A stretch of 52,258 nt of DNA from Propionivibrio sp. Lineage in GTDB: Bacteria; Pseudomonadota; Gammaproteobacteria; Burkholderiales; Rhodocyclaceae. The notes under the pieces were generated by a model that ran no database searches, was not told the origin of the DNA, and worked only from the letters and a program-made list of their open reading frames with translations. Of the stretch, positions 44,358-52,258 are shown in pieces; position 1 is the first letter of the stretch, and each line of letters begins with the position of its first letter. Location of the stretch: positions 1 through 52,258 of the forward strand of contig NZ_JAPUVO010000134.1 of the NCBI RefSeq assembly GCF_029255185.1, in the 5' to 3' direction. A program made the position numbers and the translations under genes.

Positions 44358-44554
44358 CAGTCTTGGCCCTCGACTTTGCTTTCGCCAGCGCCACCAGACT
44401 TTACCCACGTATCAACTTCCACCCGCTGGAACTTCCAGAACCGGCCCACGCGATGCGCAGGCATGCCTTTCTTGGCAATCCATGCATAGACGGTGTCCTT
44501 GCTGATGCCGAGGTGTTCAGCAATCTCTTCAACCGACAACCAGCGGTCTGTCAT
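44357..44554 (-). CDS. Excisionase-type helix-turn-helix protein
   Basis: About 65 residues from ATG 44554; a longer start at 44596 is possible. Helix-turn-helix of the MerR/excisionase (HTH_17) type: WLSVEEIAEHLGISKDTVYAWIAKKGMPAHRVGRFWKF (split for length as WLSVEEIAEHLGIS / KDTVYAWIAKKGMPAHRVG / RFWKF). Such small proteins often begin defence-island operons and are thought to be transcription factors rather than true excisionases. The stop shares one base with the next start (TGATG). It is the first gene of the island's leftward run, so it probably regulates it. Confidence 0.8.
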   Translation of the reverse strand: MTDRWLSVEEIAEHLGISKDTVYAWIAKKGMPAHRVGRFWKFQRVEVDTWVKSGGAGESKVEGQD

Positions 44555-44727
44555 GGCGGAGTTTTCCATTGGAGCATTTGAGTGGTTCAAGGGCATAACT
44601 ATGACACAGCGCCTGACCCGTGCACACCTGATTAGACCGGTTTTGATCGGAGTAGCATATATTCATGAGGCACTGGAGAACTCGGCCTGAAGCTTCTCAA
44701 CCAAGCCAACTGGCAGAGCCTTGCAGA

Positions 44728-44768
44728 CCACGGGTATCGCAATGCAAGCAGCGTTGCTTGAACCGTGG
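44728..44768. repeat. Interrupted palindrome in the non-coding edge of the island
   Basis: CAAGCA-GCGT-TGCTTG (44745-44760) is a perfect 6-bp stem, flanked by CCACGG (44728-44733) and CCGTGG (44763-44768). It lies in an otherwise empty 270-base stretch (44555-44826) upstream of the HTH gene. It could be an operator, terminator stem or a recombination remnant. No T-run follows. Confidence 0.35.
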
Positions 44769-44826
44769 CGAAGGGGCTTGCCACTGCGATTTTTTCAATC
44801 TGAAAATGCTGGCCCAGTGACGCAAT

Positions 44827-45000
44827 CTAGATGGTTCCATCAAGGCCACGACGAAACGTCAGTTGGTAGTCATGGCCGGATTTGAAGCGGAAAAGCAGCG
44901 ACCACGCGAGGCTTTCATCTGCATTTGAGGCGACCACAGTTGCCGACTCCAGCCGTGCGCCCAGAATGCGGAGTTCGTAATACTGAACATCGAGCACACG
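44827..45000 (-). pseudogene. Unassigned minus-strand open frame
   Basis: A frame open between a TAG before 45000 and a TAG at 44827 reads VLDVQYYELRILGARLESAT and further VVASNADESLAWSLLFRFKS, ending RRGLDGTI. It looks protein-like in composition but has no good start or ribosome site. It may be a leftover of a gene cut by the event that placed the transposase-like end at 44929-45183. It overlaps that fragment on the other strand, so at most one is real in the overlap. Confidence 0.25.
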
Positions 45001-45183
45001 CTAACCTTGGAGCGCCTCAAATGGCAGCATGAGGCGCGTCAATGGACGTTCAAGGCGGTGGTGGATCGCTTGTCGGCCATTCGGTTTCAGCGGGTAAAAA
45101 TTGCCAATACCGAGTTCGATCAAGTGACCCAGCCCGACAACGATCAACAGCGTATCCTCGATTTGCTGGGCGTTAAGCTCTAA
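44929..45183 (+). pseudogene. Probable 3' end of a transposase gene (IS remnant)
   Basis: A plus-strand frame without a proper start ends at TAA 45181-45183. Its last 60 codons read LERLKWQHEARQWTFKAVVD, RLSAIRFQRVKIANTEFDQV and TQPDNDQQRILDLLGVKL. The ending (a basic strand, then 'TQPD..QQ.ILD.LGVKL') recalls C-termini of IS1634/IS4-like transposases. No terminal inverted repeats are evident, so only a decayed fragment is claimed. It lies at the right edge of the defence island. 45184-45318 holds nothing further that I recognise. Confidence 0.4.
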
Positions 45184-45318
45184 TTCCCTGTAGCCATCCT
45201 CATGAAACAGTAAAATCGCTGTAACCAAGCGGTATCAAGGCGTTTGGCTTGTAGGGGTAAACAAAGCGCGGTTAGAACAAATTTACCCCGTTGTGGCATC
45301 TTGGAGCCTTGAAAAACC

Positions 45319-45348
45319 TGCCATCAACCTATTGATCACCCCTATAAT
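45319..45348 (+). promoter_or_regulatory. Promoter of the MBL-fold gene
   Basis: A perfect -10 box TATAAT (45343-45348) stands 29 nt before the ATG at 45378. The -35 at 18-nt spacing (TGCCAT, 45319-45324) is poor, so an activator or extended element may be needed. Confidence 0.5.
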
Positions 45349-45377
45349 CGTCGGCTTATCGATAGGAAGCGTTGTTC

Positions 45378-46322
45378 ATGGGCCGATTGATTTCTTACGA
45401 GCATGGCATTTATGCCTTCGATTCCGGCTATGTTCGACCACTTCTGGCGTCGGTCCATCTGATTGTCGAAAATGGGCGTGCCGCCTTCGTCGATACTGGG
45501 AGCAATGAGTCGCTGCCTGCTGCACTGAAAGCGCTTGATCAGATCGGTCTTTCTGTCAACAGTGTCGACTACGTCATCCTCACACATATTCATCTCGATC
45601 ATGCTGGCGGAGCGGGGGCGATGATGCAGGCGTTTCCACACGCACGCTTGGTGGTCCACCCGCGCGGTGCGCGGCACATGGCTGACCCGTCCAAATTGAT
45701 CGAAGGTGCCTCGGCCGTCTACGGCGCTGATGAGGTACGCCGCCTGTATGGCGAGGTGTTGCCGATCGCCGCCAGTCGCATCATCGAGGCGACGCATGAG
45801 CTGAAAATTGATCTGGCCGGCCGGGAATTCCTCTGCCTTGATACGCCAGGGCATGCCCGGCATCACATCTGCATTGTCGACGGCAAGAGCGGGCATCTAT
45901 TTACCGGCGATACCTTCGGGCTTTCCTATCGAGAACTTGATACTGCGGGCCGTCAGTTCATCTTTCCGACAACAACCCCCATCCAGTTTGACCCGGAAGC
46001 CCTGCACGCATCGATTGATCTGATCACGAGCTATCGACCTGAGGCGGTGTACCTGACCCATTTCAGCCAGGTCAAGAATGTCCCTGAAAAAGCGCTTCAG
46101 TTGCATCGGCTGATCGAAGCGCACCTTGCAATCGCCCGGCGTGAGAAAAAGACAGGTCAGGAAAGGCATTCGCGCATTCGTTCCGGACTCGCTGAACTGC
46201 TCCTCACCGAGACTAAGCTTTTTGGCTGCCCGTTGCCTCCCGCTGACATTCTGGAAATCTTTGCCACCGACCTCGATCTGAATGCGCAGGGGCTGGCCGT
46301 ATGGGTGGATACTGAGAAATGA
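45378..46322 (+). CDS. MBL-fold metallohydrolase
   Basis: 314 residues. Metallo-beta-lactamase fold with the signature ILTHIHLDHAGGAGAM (HxHxDH near residue 70), FVDTGSN at the first Asp, LDTPGHARHHICIV and LFTGDTFGLSY. The C-terminal 100 residues after YLTHFSQVKN are a helical extension. Substrates could be thioesters, lactones or phosphodiesters; none is evident. The ATG at 45378 (MGRLIS) is chosen; a TTG two codons earlier is closer to AGGA. It stands just to the right of the island. Confidence 0.87.
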   Translation: MGRLISYEHGIYAFDSGYVRPLLASVHLIVENGRAAFVDTGSNESLPAALKALDQIGLSVNSVDYVILTHIHLDHAGGAGAMMQAFPHARLVVHPRGARHMADPSKLIEGASAVYGADEVRRLYGEVLPIAASRIIEATHELKIDLAGREFLCLDTPGHARHHICIVDGKSGHLFTGDTFGLSYRELDTAGRQFIFPTTTPIQFDPEALHASIDLITSYRPEAVYLTHFSQVKNVPEKALQLHRLIEAHLAIARREKKTGQERHSRIRSGLAELLLTETKLFGCPLPPADILEIFATDLDLNAQGLAVWVDTEK

Positions 46323-46340
46323 GCGAGAAATAATCGCGCC

Positions 46341-47132
46341 TCAGCTTGTTTTCCCGTCGACCGCCAGATGCCTGAGTATTTCGCTGGCGGCGAACAGCCC
46401 GAACGATGCCGTGACACACACCACTGAGCCGTAACCCGCACAGTTTAGCCCAGTCAGGGTTGGTGGCTCGTCGCAGGCCGTAGCGCTTTCCGGGTAGCGT
46501 AAGGGCTCGCTCGAAAACACGGCCGGGACGCCGAAATTCTTTTTCATATCGCGCGTAAAGCCATACTCCTTGCGTAGAAGAGAGCGTACCTTCGCTAGCA
46601 GCGGATCCTGGATGGTGCGTGCCAGATCGGCAATCTCGATACGTGTCGGGTCGATCTGGCCGCCAGCACCGCCGACGGTGATCAGCGGAATTTCGCGCGC
46701 TTTGCACCAGGCAATCATTGCCGCCTTGGTGCGCGCCTGATCGATGGCATCTACCACGTAGTCAAAGTTCTTGTCGAACAACTGATCCAGATTGTCCGGC
46801 GAAACGAAATCCTCAATGCAGTCGACCCGGCAATGCGGATTGATTGCCAGAATGCGTTCCGCCATGGCGTCGGTCTTGGCTTTGCCGTAGGCATTGTCGA
46901 GCGCTTGGATCTGACGATTGACGTTTGATTCGGCCACCATGTCGAGGTCAATCAGCGTGATCTTACCGATGGCGGAACGGGCCAGGGCTTCCGCCGCCCA
47001 CGAACCAACACCGCCGATGCCGACAACACAGACATGGGCGCCCTGAAAGCGTTGCCAGGCATCGGCACCGTAAAGCCTTTTGATGCCGCCAAAGCGCCGT
47101 GCCAGATCAGCGCCATGATCCTCCGGGGTCAT
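46341..47132 (-). CDS. tcdA: tRNA threonylcarbamoyladenosine dehydratase
   Basis: 263 residues. E1-like ThiF/MoeB fold with the ATP-binding VVGIGGVGSWAAEALARS near residue 36, ITLIDLDMVAESNVNRQ and DYVVDAIDQARTKAAMIAWC. The downstream EYGFTRDMKKNFGVPAVFSSE is specific for TcdA (CsdL). It cyclises t6A37 of ANN-decoding tRNAs to ct6A. It starts within the stop of the HD-GYP gene (ATGA), an unusual partner. Confidence 0.95.
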   Translation of the reverse strand: MTPEDHGADLARRFGGIKRLYGADAWQRFQGAHVCVVGIGGVGSWAAEALARSAIGKITLIDLDMVAESNVNRQIQALDNAYGKAKTDAMAERILAINPHCRVDCIEDFVSPDNLDQLFDKNFDYVVDAIDQARTKAAMIAWCKAREIPLITVGGAGGQIDPTRIEIADLARTIQDPLLAKVRSLLRKEYGFTRDMKKNFGVPAVFSSEPLRYPESATACDEPPTLTGLNCAGYGSVVCVTASFGLFAASEILRHLAVDGKTS

Positions 47133-48238
47133 CGGGCTTCAACGGTGCGGCGGATGACTTGGTTAAAAGGTTCAATCCACTCCGGAGCAAACTGCTTGTC
47201 ACAGGCATTGATCTCGGCAATGGCGCGTAAGACCGAACGGTTTCTGCCGCGGTTGATATGCTTGAGCATGACCGCCTCAAAAGCGTCGGCAATCGCCATG
47301 ATCTTTGCGCCGTCGCTAATCTGATTCTCCATGAGGCCGGCAGGATAACCCGCACCATCGGGCATTTCATGGTGCTGCGCGACTATTTCGGCGGCTTCGT
47401 TCCAGCCGTCCATGCGCGAGAGGATGCCGGCGGCGTAAGTCGGGTGCGTGTGCAGAGCCTGTTTTTCATCCTCGCTCATGCGCTCTAGCTTCAACCATAT
47501 CGATTCCGGCAGAAACATCATGCCGATGTCGTGCAGATAGACGGCCGCTTCGAGTTGCATCGGATCAACCGCCTTATCCATCACCTGGTTGGTTTCCAGG
47601 CTCAGGCGCAGCAGACGCATGGTGCGGCCCTTGAAAAGCAGCGAACGCGCTTCAAGCTGATCGGCCAGGGTACGGAAGAAACGAAGGTCGTCTGCCGCCT
47701 GCGATTTTGATTTGCTGGAAATCGACGAGGCGCGCCCGCGTATCAAATTGGAGGTTTCGGCGGCTGGGCGAAATCCGGTGACTGCTTCAATCAACTCACA
47801 GGCACACTCGTCCATATCGGGGGCAGTGGCCAGCGCAAGTTTTTCAAGCCCCTGCACCAGCACCTTCAGGCGCAGGGTGTCCAGAGATTTTCCAGCAAAC
47901 AGGCCGTCAGCCGCCAATTCCAGGCGGTCGATCGCCAGCAGAACCGCTTCGGCAAGGATGTCGCTGAACACGATTTCGTCGTTGCGAAATCGCGCAAGTA
48001 CCGTTTCGATCGGATGAACAATGGTGACAGCCAGCTCAACCTTGCAAATCGTGGCGTCGCCCTTGATGTTGTGTATTGCACGAAAAAGGCTGCTGATGAC
48101 TTCGCGGTCGCCTGGCGTGCTCTTGAGCCGGGCAATATCCCGCTCGACAGTTGGCGCAATGTCGCTCAAGGATTCAATGAATTCTTGCAGGGCTTCCCTG
48201 TCCATCGTCACGGGTTCAGTGATAGCGTGCGTTGCCAT
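47129..48238 (-). CDS. Hpt-domain plus HD-GYP-domain protein
   Basis: 369 residues from the ATG at 48238 (GGAGGG upstream); the longer frame to 48271 has no good site. The N-terminal part is Hpt-like, with the phosphorylatable His in RAIHNIKGDATICKVEL near residue 55. The C-terminal half is an HD-GYP hydrolase: AAVYLHDIGMMFLPESIW (HD), HPTYAAGIL, and AQHHEMPDGAGYPAGLM (HHE...GYP). HD-GYP enzymes cleave cyclic di-GMP; the Hpt could link it to a phosphorelay. No receiver domain is present. It ends by overlapping tcdA. Confidence 0.88.
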   Translation of the reverse strand: MATHAITEPVTMDREALQEFIESLSDIAPTVERDIARLKSTPGDREVISSLFRAIHNIKGDATICKVELAVTIVHPIETVLARFRNDEIVFSDILAEAVLLAIDRLELAADGLFAGKSLDTLRLKVLVQGLEKLALATAPDMDECACELIEAVTGFRPAAETSNLIRGRASSISSKSKSQAADDLRFFRTLADQLEARSLLFKGRTMRLLRLSLETNQVMDKAVDPMQLEAAVYLHDIGMMFLPESIWLKLERMSEDEKQALHTHPTYAAGILSRMDGWNEAAEIVAQHHEMPDGAGYPAGLMENQISDGAKIMAIADAFEAVMLKHINRGRNRSVLRAIAEINACDKQFAPEWIEPFNQVIRRTVEAR

Positions 48239-48394
48239 GATCCCTCCCGCCAGCGTTTTGTCGTGCGGCAAGTTTAGCCGAAAGCCGGGTCAATGGTTGG
48301 CGCATCCGCTTTTCGCAGCGACGATGCGCGTTAAACTGGTCGCATCGGCCGTGCTGGTCTACACTCCACGTCTTGGATTCATTGGGGAATGTTT

Positions 48395-48739
48395 ATGTCC
48401 ATCACGACAACCGAATCAGGTTTGCAGATTGAAGAAATCCAACTGGGCGATGGCGACAGCGCCTCAACTGGCCAATTTGTGAGTGTTCACTACACCGGCT
48501 GGCTGGTAAACGGCAGCAAATTCGATTCGAGCAAAGATCGCGACGAACCCTTCGAGTTTCCACTTGGTCAGCACAATGTCATCGCTGGATGGGATGAAGG
48601 CGTGCAGGGCATGCGTGTCGGAGGCGTGCGCAAACTGACCATTCCGCCACAGCTTGGCTACGGCGCCCGTGGCGCGGGCGGCGTGATTCCGCCGAATGCC
48701 ACGCTGGTATTCGAAGTGGAACTTCTCGACATTCTCTGA
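48395..48739 (+). CDS. FKBP-type peptidyl-prolyl isomerase
   Basis: 114 residues, single FKBP domain without signal peptide, so cytoplasmic. Hallmarks are [56 protein letters not shown] and [14 protein letters not shown]. It catalyses cis-trans isomerisation of proline bonds. The ATG at 48395 (MSITTT) has GGGGA upstream. It is 3 nt from the next gene's start. Confidence 0.95.
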   Translation: MSITTTESGLQIEEIQLGDGDSASTGQFVSVHYTGWLVNGSKFDSSKDRDEPFEFPLGQHNVIAGWDEGVQGMRVGGVRKLTIPPQLGYGARGAGGVIPPNATLVFEVELLDIL

Positions 48740-48742
48740 GCG

Positions 48743-49549
48743 ATGGCCGCTAAGCCACTGCGCGGTGGCGCATCCAAGGGCATACGCCGGCCGGCCGTCG
48801 AGGTCGCGATTCGCCCGCCGCCAAGCGGTGTGCGAATCTCCAAATTGATGGCCGAACGCGGCCTGTGTTCACGGCGCGAGGCCGACGTCTACATTGAGCG
48901 GGGCTGGGTTTTCGTCGATGGCGAGCGCCTCACCGAGTTGGGAACGCGCGCAGACCCAGCGGTCAGGATAACGCTGGACAAGGGGGCGCGCGCGGCACAG
49001 CAACGGCAGATGACGATCCTGTTGCACAAACCGGTCGGCTATGTTTCGGGGCAGCCGGAACCGGGCTTCAAGCCCGCCGTCACCCTGGTCTTGCCCGAAA
49101 ATCAATACCGCACGCCCGACACACCGATCTTTCATGCCTCCCACCTCAAGGGACTGGCCCCAGCCGGGCGGCTGGATATTGATTCGACCGGCCTGTTGGT
49201 GCTAACGCAGGACGGCCGTGTGGCGCGGCACTTAATCGGCGAGAACTCGACCGTCGATAAGGAGTATCTGGTGCGCATCGAAGGCCGGCTCGACGCAAAG
49301 GGATTAGCGCTCCTCAACCACGGCCTCAGTCTCGATAACCGTAAGCTCAAGCCGGCCAAGGTTGAGTGGCTCAACGAGGATCAGTTGCGTTTTGTTCTTC
49401 ACGAGGGGCGCAAGCGGCAGATTCGGCGCATGTGCGAACTGGTCGGGCTGCGCGCCGTCGGACTCAAGCGGGTTCGTATTGGCAAGGTGAAGCTGGGCGA
49501 TCTGCCGCTTGGGCAGTGGCGCTTCCTGCGCGACGATGAAACGTTCTGA
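48743..49549 (+). CDS. RsuA/RluB/RluF-family pseudouridine synthase
   Basis: 268 residues. The S4 RNA-binding domain [30 protein letters not shown] (split as [18 protein letters not shown] / [12 protein letters not shown]) is near residues 32-60. The catalytic domain has the motif [21 protein letters not shown] with catalytic Asp in GRLD, and the later [22 protein letters not shown]. It makes pseudouridine in 23S rRNA or tRNA; the subfamily (RluF-like) is not certain. It follows the FKBP gene after 3 nt. Confidence 0.9.
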   Translation: MAAKPLRGGASKGIRRPAVEVAIRPPPSGVRISKLMAERGLCSRREADVYIERGWVFVDGERLTELGTRADPAVRITLDKGARAAQQRQMTILLHKPVGYVSGQPEPGFKPAVTLVLPENQYRTPDTPIFHASHLKGLAPAGRLDIDSTGLLVLTQDGRVARHLIGENSTVDKEYLVRIEGRLDAKGLALLNHGLSLDNRKLKPAKVEWLNEDQLRFVLHEGRKRQIRRMCELVGLRAVGLKRVRIGKVKLGDLPLGQWRFLRDDETF

Positions 49550-49567
49550 GCTTAAGTTCGCTCACTT

Positions 49568-50797
49568 ATGATCACTTCAACGTTCGCCCTAGCCTGTCGC
49601 AATCTTGCGCGCCACACCCGGCGCACGGCGGTGTGCATTGGCGCCATAGGCTTTGGCGTCGTCGCCCTGATACTTGCCGGCGGGTTCGCCGAGTGGATGA
49701 TCTGGATGGAGCGGGAGTCGACCATTCACTCGCGCCTTGGGCATCTGCAGATCGTCAAACACGGCTATTACGAACATGGTGTCGCTGATCCCCATGCCTA
49801 TCTGTTCGGCGATCAGGTAGTCGACACGCAGCGGATCATCGCGCTACCGCACGTCAAGACGGTCACTCCGCGGCTGGCTTTCTCTGGCCTCATTTCCAGG
49901 GGCGACACCACCTTGGGCTTTCTTGGCGAGGGGGTCGCGCCGGAAACGGAAGCGGAAGTCTCAAAGGAAGTTATAGTCCATGCCGGCCAGCCGCTGGCGA
50001 GCAGCGATCCGACCGGCATCATTCTTGGCAAGGGCCTTGCTGCAAGCCTTGGCGCCGAGCCGGGAATGACCGTGGTACTCCTGTCCACCATGCAAAGTGG
50101 CGGCATTTCAGCGGTAGAGGCGCAGGTACGAGGCATCTTTCATACCGCCGTCAAGGCGTTTGACGACGCCGCGCTGCGCGTGCCGATTCCGCTTGCGCGC
50201 AAGCTGATGAAGGCCGATGGCACGCATCAACTGATCGTTCTGCTCAATGAGACCGAGCGAACCGACGAGACTCTGAAAAAATTACGTGCCCTGGTCAACG
50301 AGAATAAGACCGGCTTGCAGGTGACGCCGTGGATCGACCTCGCTGATTTCTACAAGGCGGTGGTCGAGCTGTTCGCATCGCAGACCGGATTCGTTCGCAT
50401 GATTATCGCCATCATCATCATCATGAGCATGTCCAACGCGCTGATGACGAGCATCAGGGAACGGACCAGCGAAATCGGGACGATGATGGCAATCGGCTTC
50501 CGCAGGCGTGAGGTGATGCAACTGTTTATGTGCGAGGGAGTCATCATGGGCCTGATCGGCGGGGCGCTGGGGACGCTGCTCGGCTATTTTCTGGCGCTGC
50601 TCATCTCGGCGCAGGGCATCCCGATGCCACCGGCACCCGGTATGGATCAAGGATTCGACGCGCAGATTCGGGTGACCGGCGCTCTGGCCTTGAGCGGCTT
50701 CCTGCTGGCCGTCGTTTCCGCACTCCTTGCCAGCCTGTACCCGGCGTGGAAAGCATCAAGGCTACAGATCGTTGACGCCCTGCGCCGTGCGCTATAG
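49568..50797 (+). CDS. ABC transporter permease, FtsX/MacB/LolE-like (first of two)
   Basis: 409 residues with the four-helix FtsX layout: N-terminal helix (about 17-38, VCIGAIGFGVVALILAGGF), a large periplasmic MacB-like domain (to about 270), and three C-terminal helices with MSMSNALMTSIRERTSEIGTMMAIGFRRREVMQLF. It probably extracts or moves lipids or lipoproteins. The paralogue follows after 9 nt. The ATPase partner is not in the window. Confidence 0.85.
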   Translation: MITSTFALACRNLARHTRRTAVCIGAIGFGVVALILAGGFAEWMIWMERESTIHSRLGHLQIVKHGYYEHGVADPHAYLFGDQVVDTQRIIALPHVKTVTPRLAFSGLISRGDTTLGFLGEGVAPETEAEVSKEVIVHAGQPLASSDPTGIILGKGLAASLGAEPGMTVVLLSTMQSGGISAVEAQVRGIFHTAVKAFDDAALRVPIPLARKLMKADGTHQLIVLLNETERTDETLKKLRALVNENKTGLQVTPWIDLADFYKAVVELFASQTGFVRMIIAIIIIMSMSNALMTSIRERTSEIGTMMAIGFRRREVMQLFMCEGVIMGLIGGALGTLLGYFLALLISAQGIPMPPAPGMDQGFDAQIRVTGALALSGFLLAVVSALLASLYPAWKASRLQIVDALRRAL

Positions 50798-50806
50798 GAG
50801 ATAAAT

Positions 50807-52036
50807 ATGCCGTTCGAATTGATGACCCTGCGTTGCAGCTTGCGCAATCTGTTGCGTCAGAAAGGTCGCACCGGGATGACGCTGGCCTCGATCGTATTTG
50901 GCGTCGTCGGCCTGATTGTTTCGGGCGGCTTCGTCGAGGATATCTTCATCCAGTTGCGTGAGGCCACCATCCATTCGCGCTTCGGCCATCTGCAAATCTA
51001 TAAGGAAGGCTTCTACGCCAACGGCGTCAAGGAACCCTACGACTACCTGATCGCCAAACCGGATGCCGTCAAGATCAGCGTAGCGGCCGTTCCCGGCGTG
51101 CTCGATTCGATGCTGCGGCTCAATTTCTCGGGCCTGCTGAACAACGGCAAGTCCGAGTTGCCGATCCTTGGCGAAGGCGTCGAAGCCGACAAGGAGGCGA
51201 AACTCGGCAGTCACCTCTCCCTGATTGCCGGGCGCCAACTTGCCGACAATGATGCCAACGGCATGTTGATCGGTGAAGGCGTGGCGACATCACTGGGAAT
51301 CGGCGTCGGCACTTTCGTTACGATCCTTGCCAATACTCCCGAGGGCGCGTTAAACAGCCTGGAGTTCAAGGTCGTCGGGATTTTCCGCACCTACGCCAAG
51401 GATTTCGATGCGCGTGCCGTCCGCGTTTCCCTTGCTGTGGCGCAAGAGTTGCTCGGCGTAGAGGGCGCTCACGCCGTCGTCGTATCGCTTGACCAGACCT
51501 TGAGCACCGACCGGGTGGCGGCGACATTGCGAGCTGGCCTCAGCAAGAGCGGCTTCGAGGTCAAGACCTGGTTCGAGCTCGACGATTTTTACGCCAATAC
51601 GGTTGCCCTGTACCAGACCCAGTTGGGTGTCCTGCAATTCATCATTCTCGTCGTTGTGCTGCTAAGCGTCGCCAACAGCGTCAACATGACGGCTTACGAA
51701 CGCGTCGGCGAGTACGGTACGCTCAAGGCACTGGGCAGTCGAAACCGGCAGATTTCGCTCATGATCATTCTCGAAAACACGCTCCTCGGCCTGATTGGGG
51801 CAAGCCTTGGCCTCATTCTCGGCACCCTGCTGGCCCTGGTCCTATCGGCGATTGGCCTTGAGATGCCACCACCGCCAAACTCGAACGTCGGCTATACGGC
51901 TCACATTCGCCTCGTTCCGGGCGTTCTGCTACTGTCGTTCGCGGTTGGCTTTTTCGCCACCGTACTGTCTTCGCTGCTACCGGCGCGTGGCGTTGCGCGT
52001 ATCCCGGTAGTCGATGCGCTACGGCAGAATATCTAG
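50807..52036 (+). CDS. ABC transporter permease, FtsX/MacB/LolE-like (second of two)
   Basis: 409 residues, exactly as long as its neighbour and clearly related (both have a ...TIHSR.GHLQI.K.G.Y..GV..P..YL segment after the first helix). The C-terminal helices have NSVNMTAYERVGEYGTLKALGSRNRQISLMI and PARGVARIPVVDALRQNI. The two probably form a heterodimeric permease. An ATP-binding subunit would be expected downstream, beyond a foldback element that sits exactly on the stop codon. Confidence 0.85.
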   Translation: MPFELMTLRCSLRNLLRQKGRTGMTLASIVFGVVGLIVSGGFVEDIFIQLREATIHSRFGHLQIYKEGFYANGVKEPYDYLIAKPDAVKISVAAVPGVLDSMLRLNFSGLLNNGKSELPILGEGVEADKEAKLGSHLSLIAGRQLADNDANGMLIGEGVATSLGIGVGTFVTILANTPEGALNSLEFKVVGIFRTYAKDFDARAVRVSLAVAQELLGVEGAHAVVVSLDQTLSTDRVAATLRAGLSKSGFEVKTWFELDDFYANTVALYQTQLGVLQFIILVVVLLSVANSVNMTAYERVGEYGTLKALGSRNRQISLMIILENTLLGLIGASLGLILGTLLALVLSAIGLEMPPPPNSNVGYTAHIRLVPGVLLLSFAVGFFATVLSSLLPARGVARIPVVDALRQNI

Positions 52037-52200
52037 CAGCCTGTCGGGCTTGATGGGTCGAAGCGAAAAATGTGGGAGACGAGCGCAGTTTTGCACGGGT
52101 TTCAAGCGAATAGTCGTTCTATTCGCGCAGAAACACGGGCGAAAATGAGCCGTCCTCCCACATTTTGCAGCCGACCTGGTCAAGTCCGACAGGCTGCTAG
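52033..52200. mobile_element. 168-bp foldback (MITE-like) element
   Basis: Both ends carry CTAGCAGCCTGTCGG in opposite orientation (52033 onward; reverse complement to 52200). The arms continue to match through AAAATGTGGGAG and a sequence near CACGGG, and the centre GCGAATAG-TCGTT-CTATTCGC is a hairpin. The whole element is one long imperfect palindrome without a gene, the structure of a foldback MITE. CTAG at each end may be the target site or part of the repeat. It supplies the TAG stop of the second ABC permease. Confidence 0.8.
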
Positions 52201-52258
52201 TCTTACTGTGTCACATGGCATGATTGCCTGCTCCACAGCACGGACAGCGCTGAAGTTT

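Noticed and set aside
44358-44700. SOS (LexA) box in front of the HTH-dinD run
   Set aside because: No CTGT-N8-ACAG pattern was seen near the first gene, so SOS control is not claimed.
35846-45377. Direct repeats (att sites) bounding the island
   Set aside because: No matching direct repeats were seen at the two edges, and no integrase gene is present.

Overview
The window looks like a chromosome segment of a betaproteobacterium, most likely in or near the Rhodocyclales (Dechloromonas/Azonexus/Accumulibacter type). This is inferred from the gene families, the mnmG-rsmG-parA-parB-atp gene order, and the PHA genes (class I PhaC and a PhaM-like protein). No database search was possible. Coding is dense, genes often overlap by 1-4 nt, and there is one obvious accessory island.

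Layout. 1-560: start of tuf and the tRNA genes Tyr-Gly-Thr on the minus strand behind a strong promoter (the classic tRNA-tufB arrangement). 0.7-5.5 kb: assorted small enzymes (two methyltransferase-fold proteins, a PhaM-like granule protein, an Old Yellow Enzyme with a thioredoxin-like partner, a TrmH-family RNA methylase). 5.5-8.6 kb: an ECF sigma/anti-sigma cluster with a secreted COG4315-type protein, a lectin-like secreted protein and a c-type cytochrome lipoprotein. 8.8-13.0 kb: mnmG-rsmG-parA-parB. 13.05-20.05 kb: the complete F1Fo ATP synthase operon atpIBEFHAGDC with a near-consensus promoter. 20-24 kb, minus strand: argS, a SPOR protein, dsbA, an SDR oxidoreductase. 24-29 kb: lipoprotein, a sodium:solute symporter with a 55-residue partner protein, a YajD-like HNH protein, a DMT exporter and a phosphodiesterase. 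29-36 kb: phaC, a crotonase, two tiny DUF1289-type Cys proteins, an M20 hydrolase, rapZ, a NusG-II-like protein and riboflavin synthase.

36.0-45.2 kb is a defence island read leftward: an excisionase-like HTH gene, the wrecked C-terminal part of a probable helicase, dinD, a 50-residue small ORF, an OLD-family ATPase/Toprim nuclease, and then a type III-like restriction-modification operon in which a zeta-toxin-like kinase and a 61-residue putative antitoxin sit between mod and res. The mod-zeta-small-res part is the best candidate for an incompletely described system, because the last three genes are translationally coupled and a perfect 10-bp inverted repeat lies in front of zeta. A possible transposase remnant marks the right edge.

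45.3-52.0 kb returns to housekeeping genes: an MBL-fold hydrolase, tcdA, an Hpt+HD-GYP protein, an FKBP isomerase, a pseudouridine synthase and two paralogous ABC permeases of identical length. The window ends with a 168-bp foldback (MITE-like) element placed exactly on the stop codon of the second permease.
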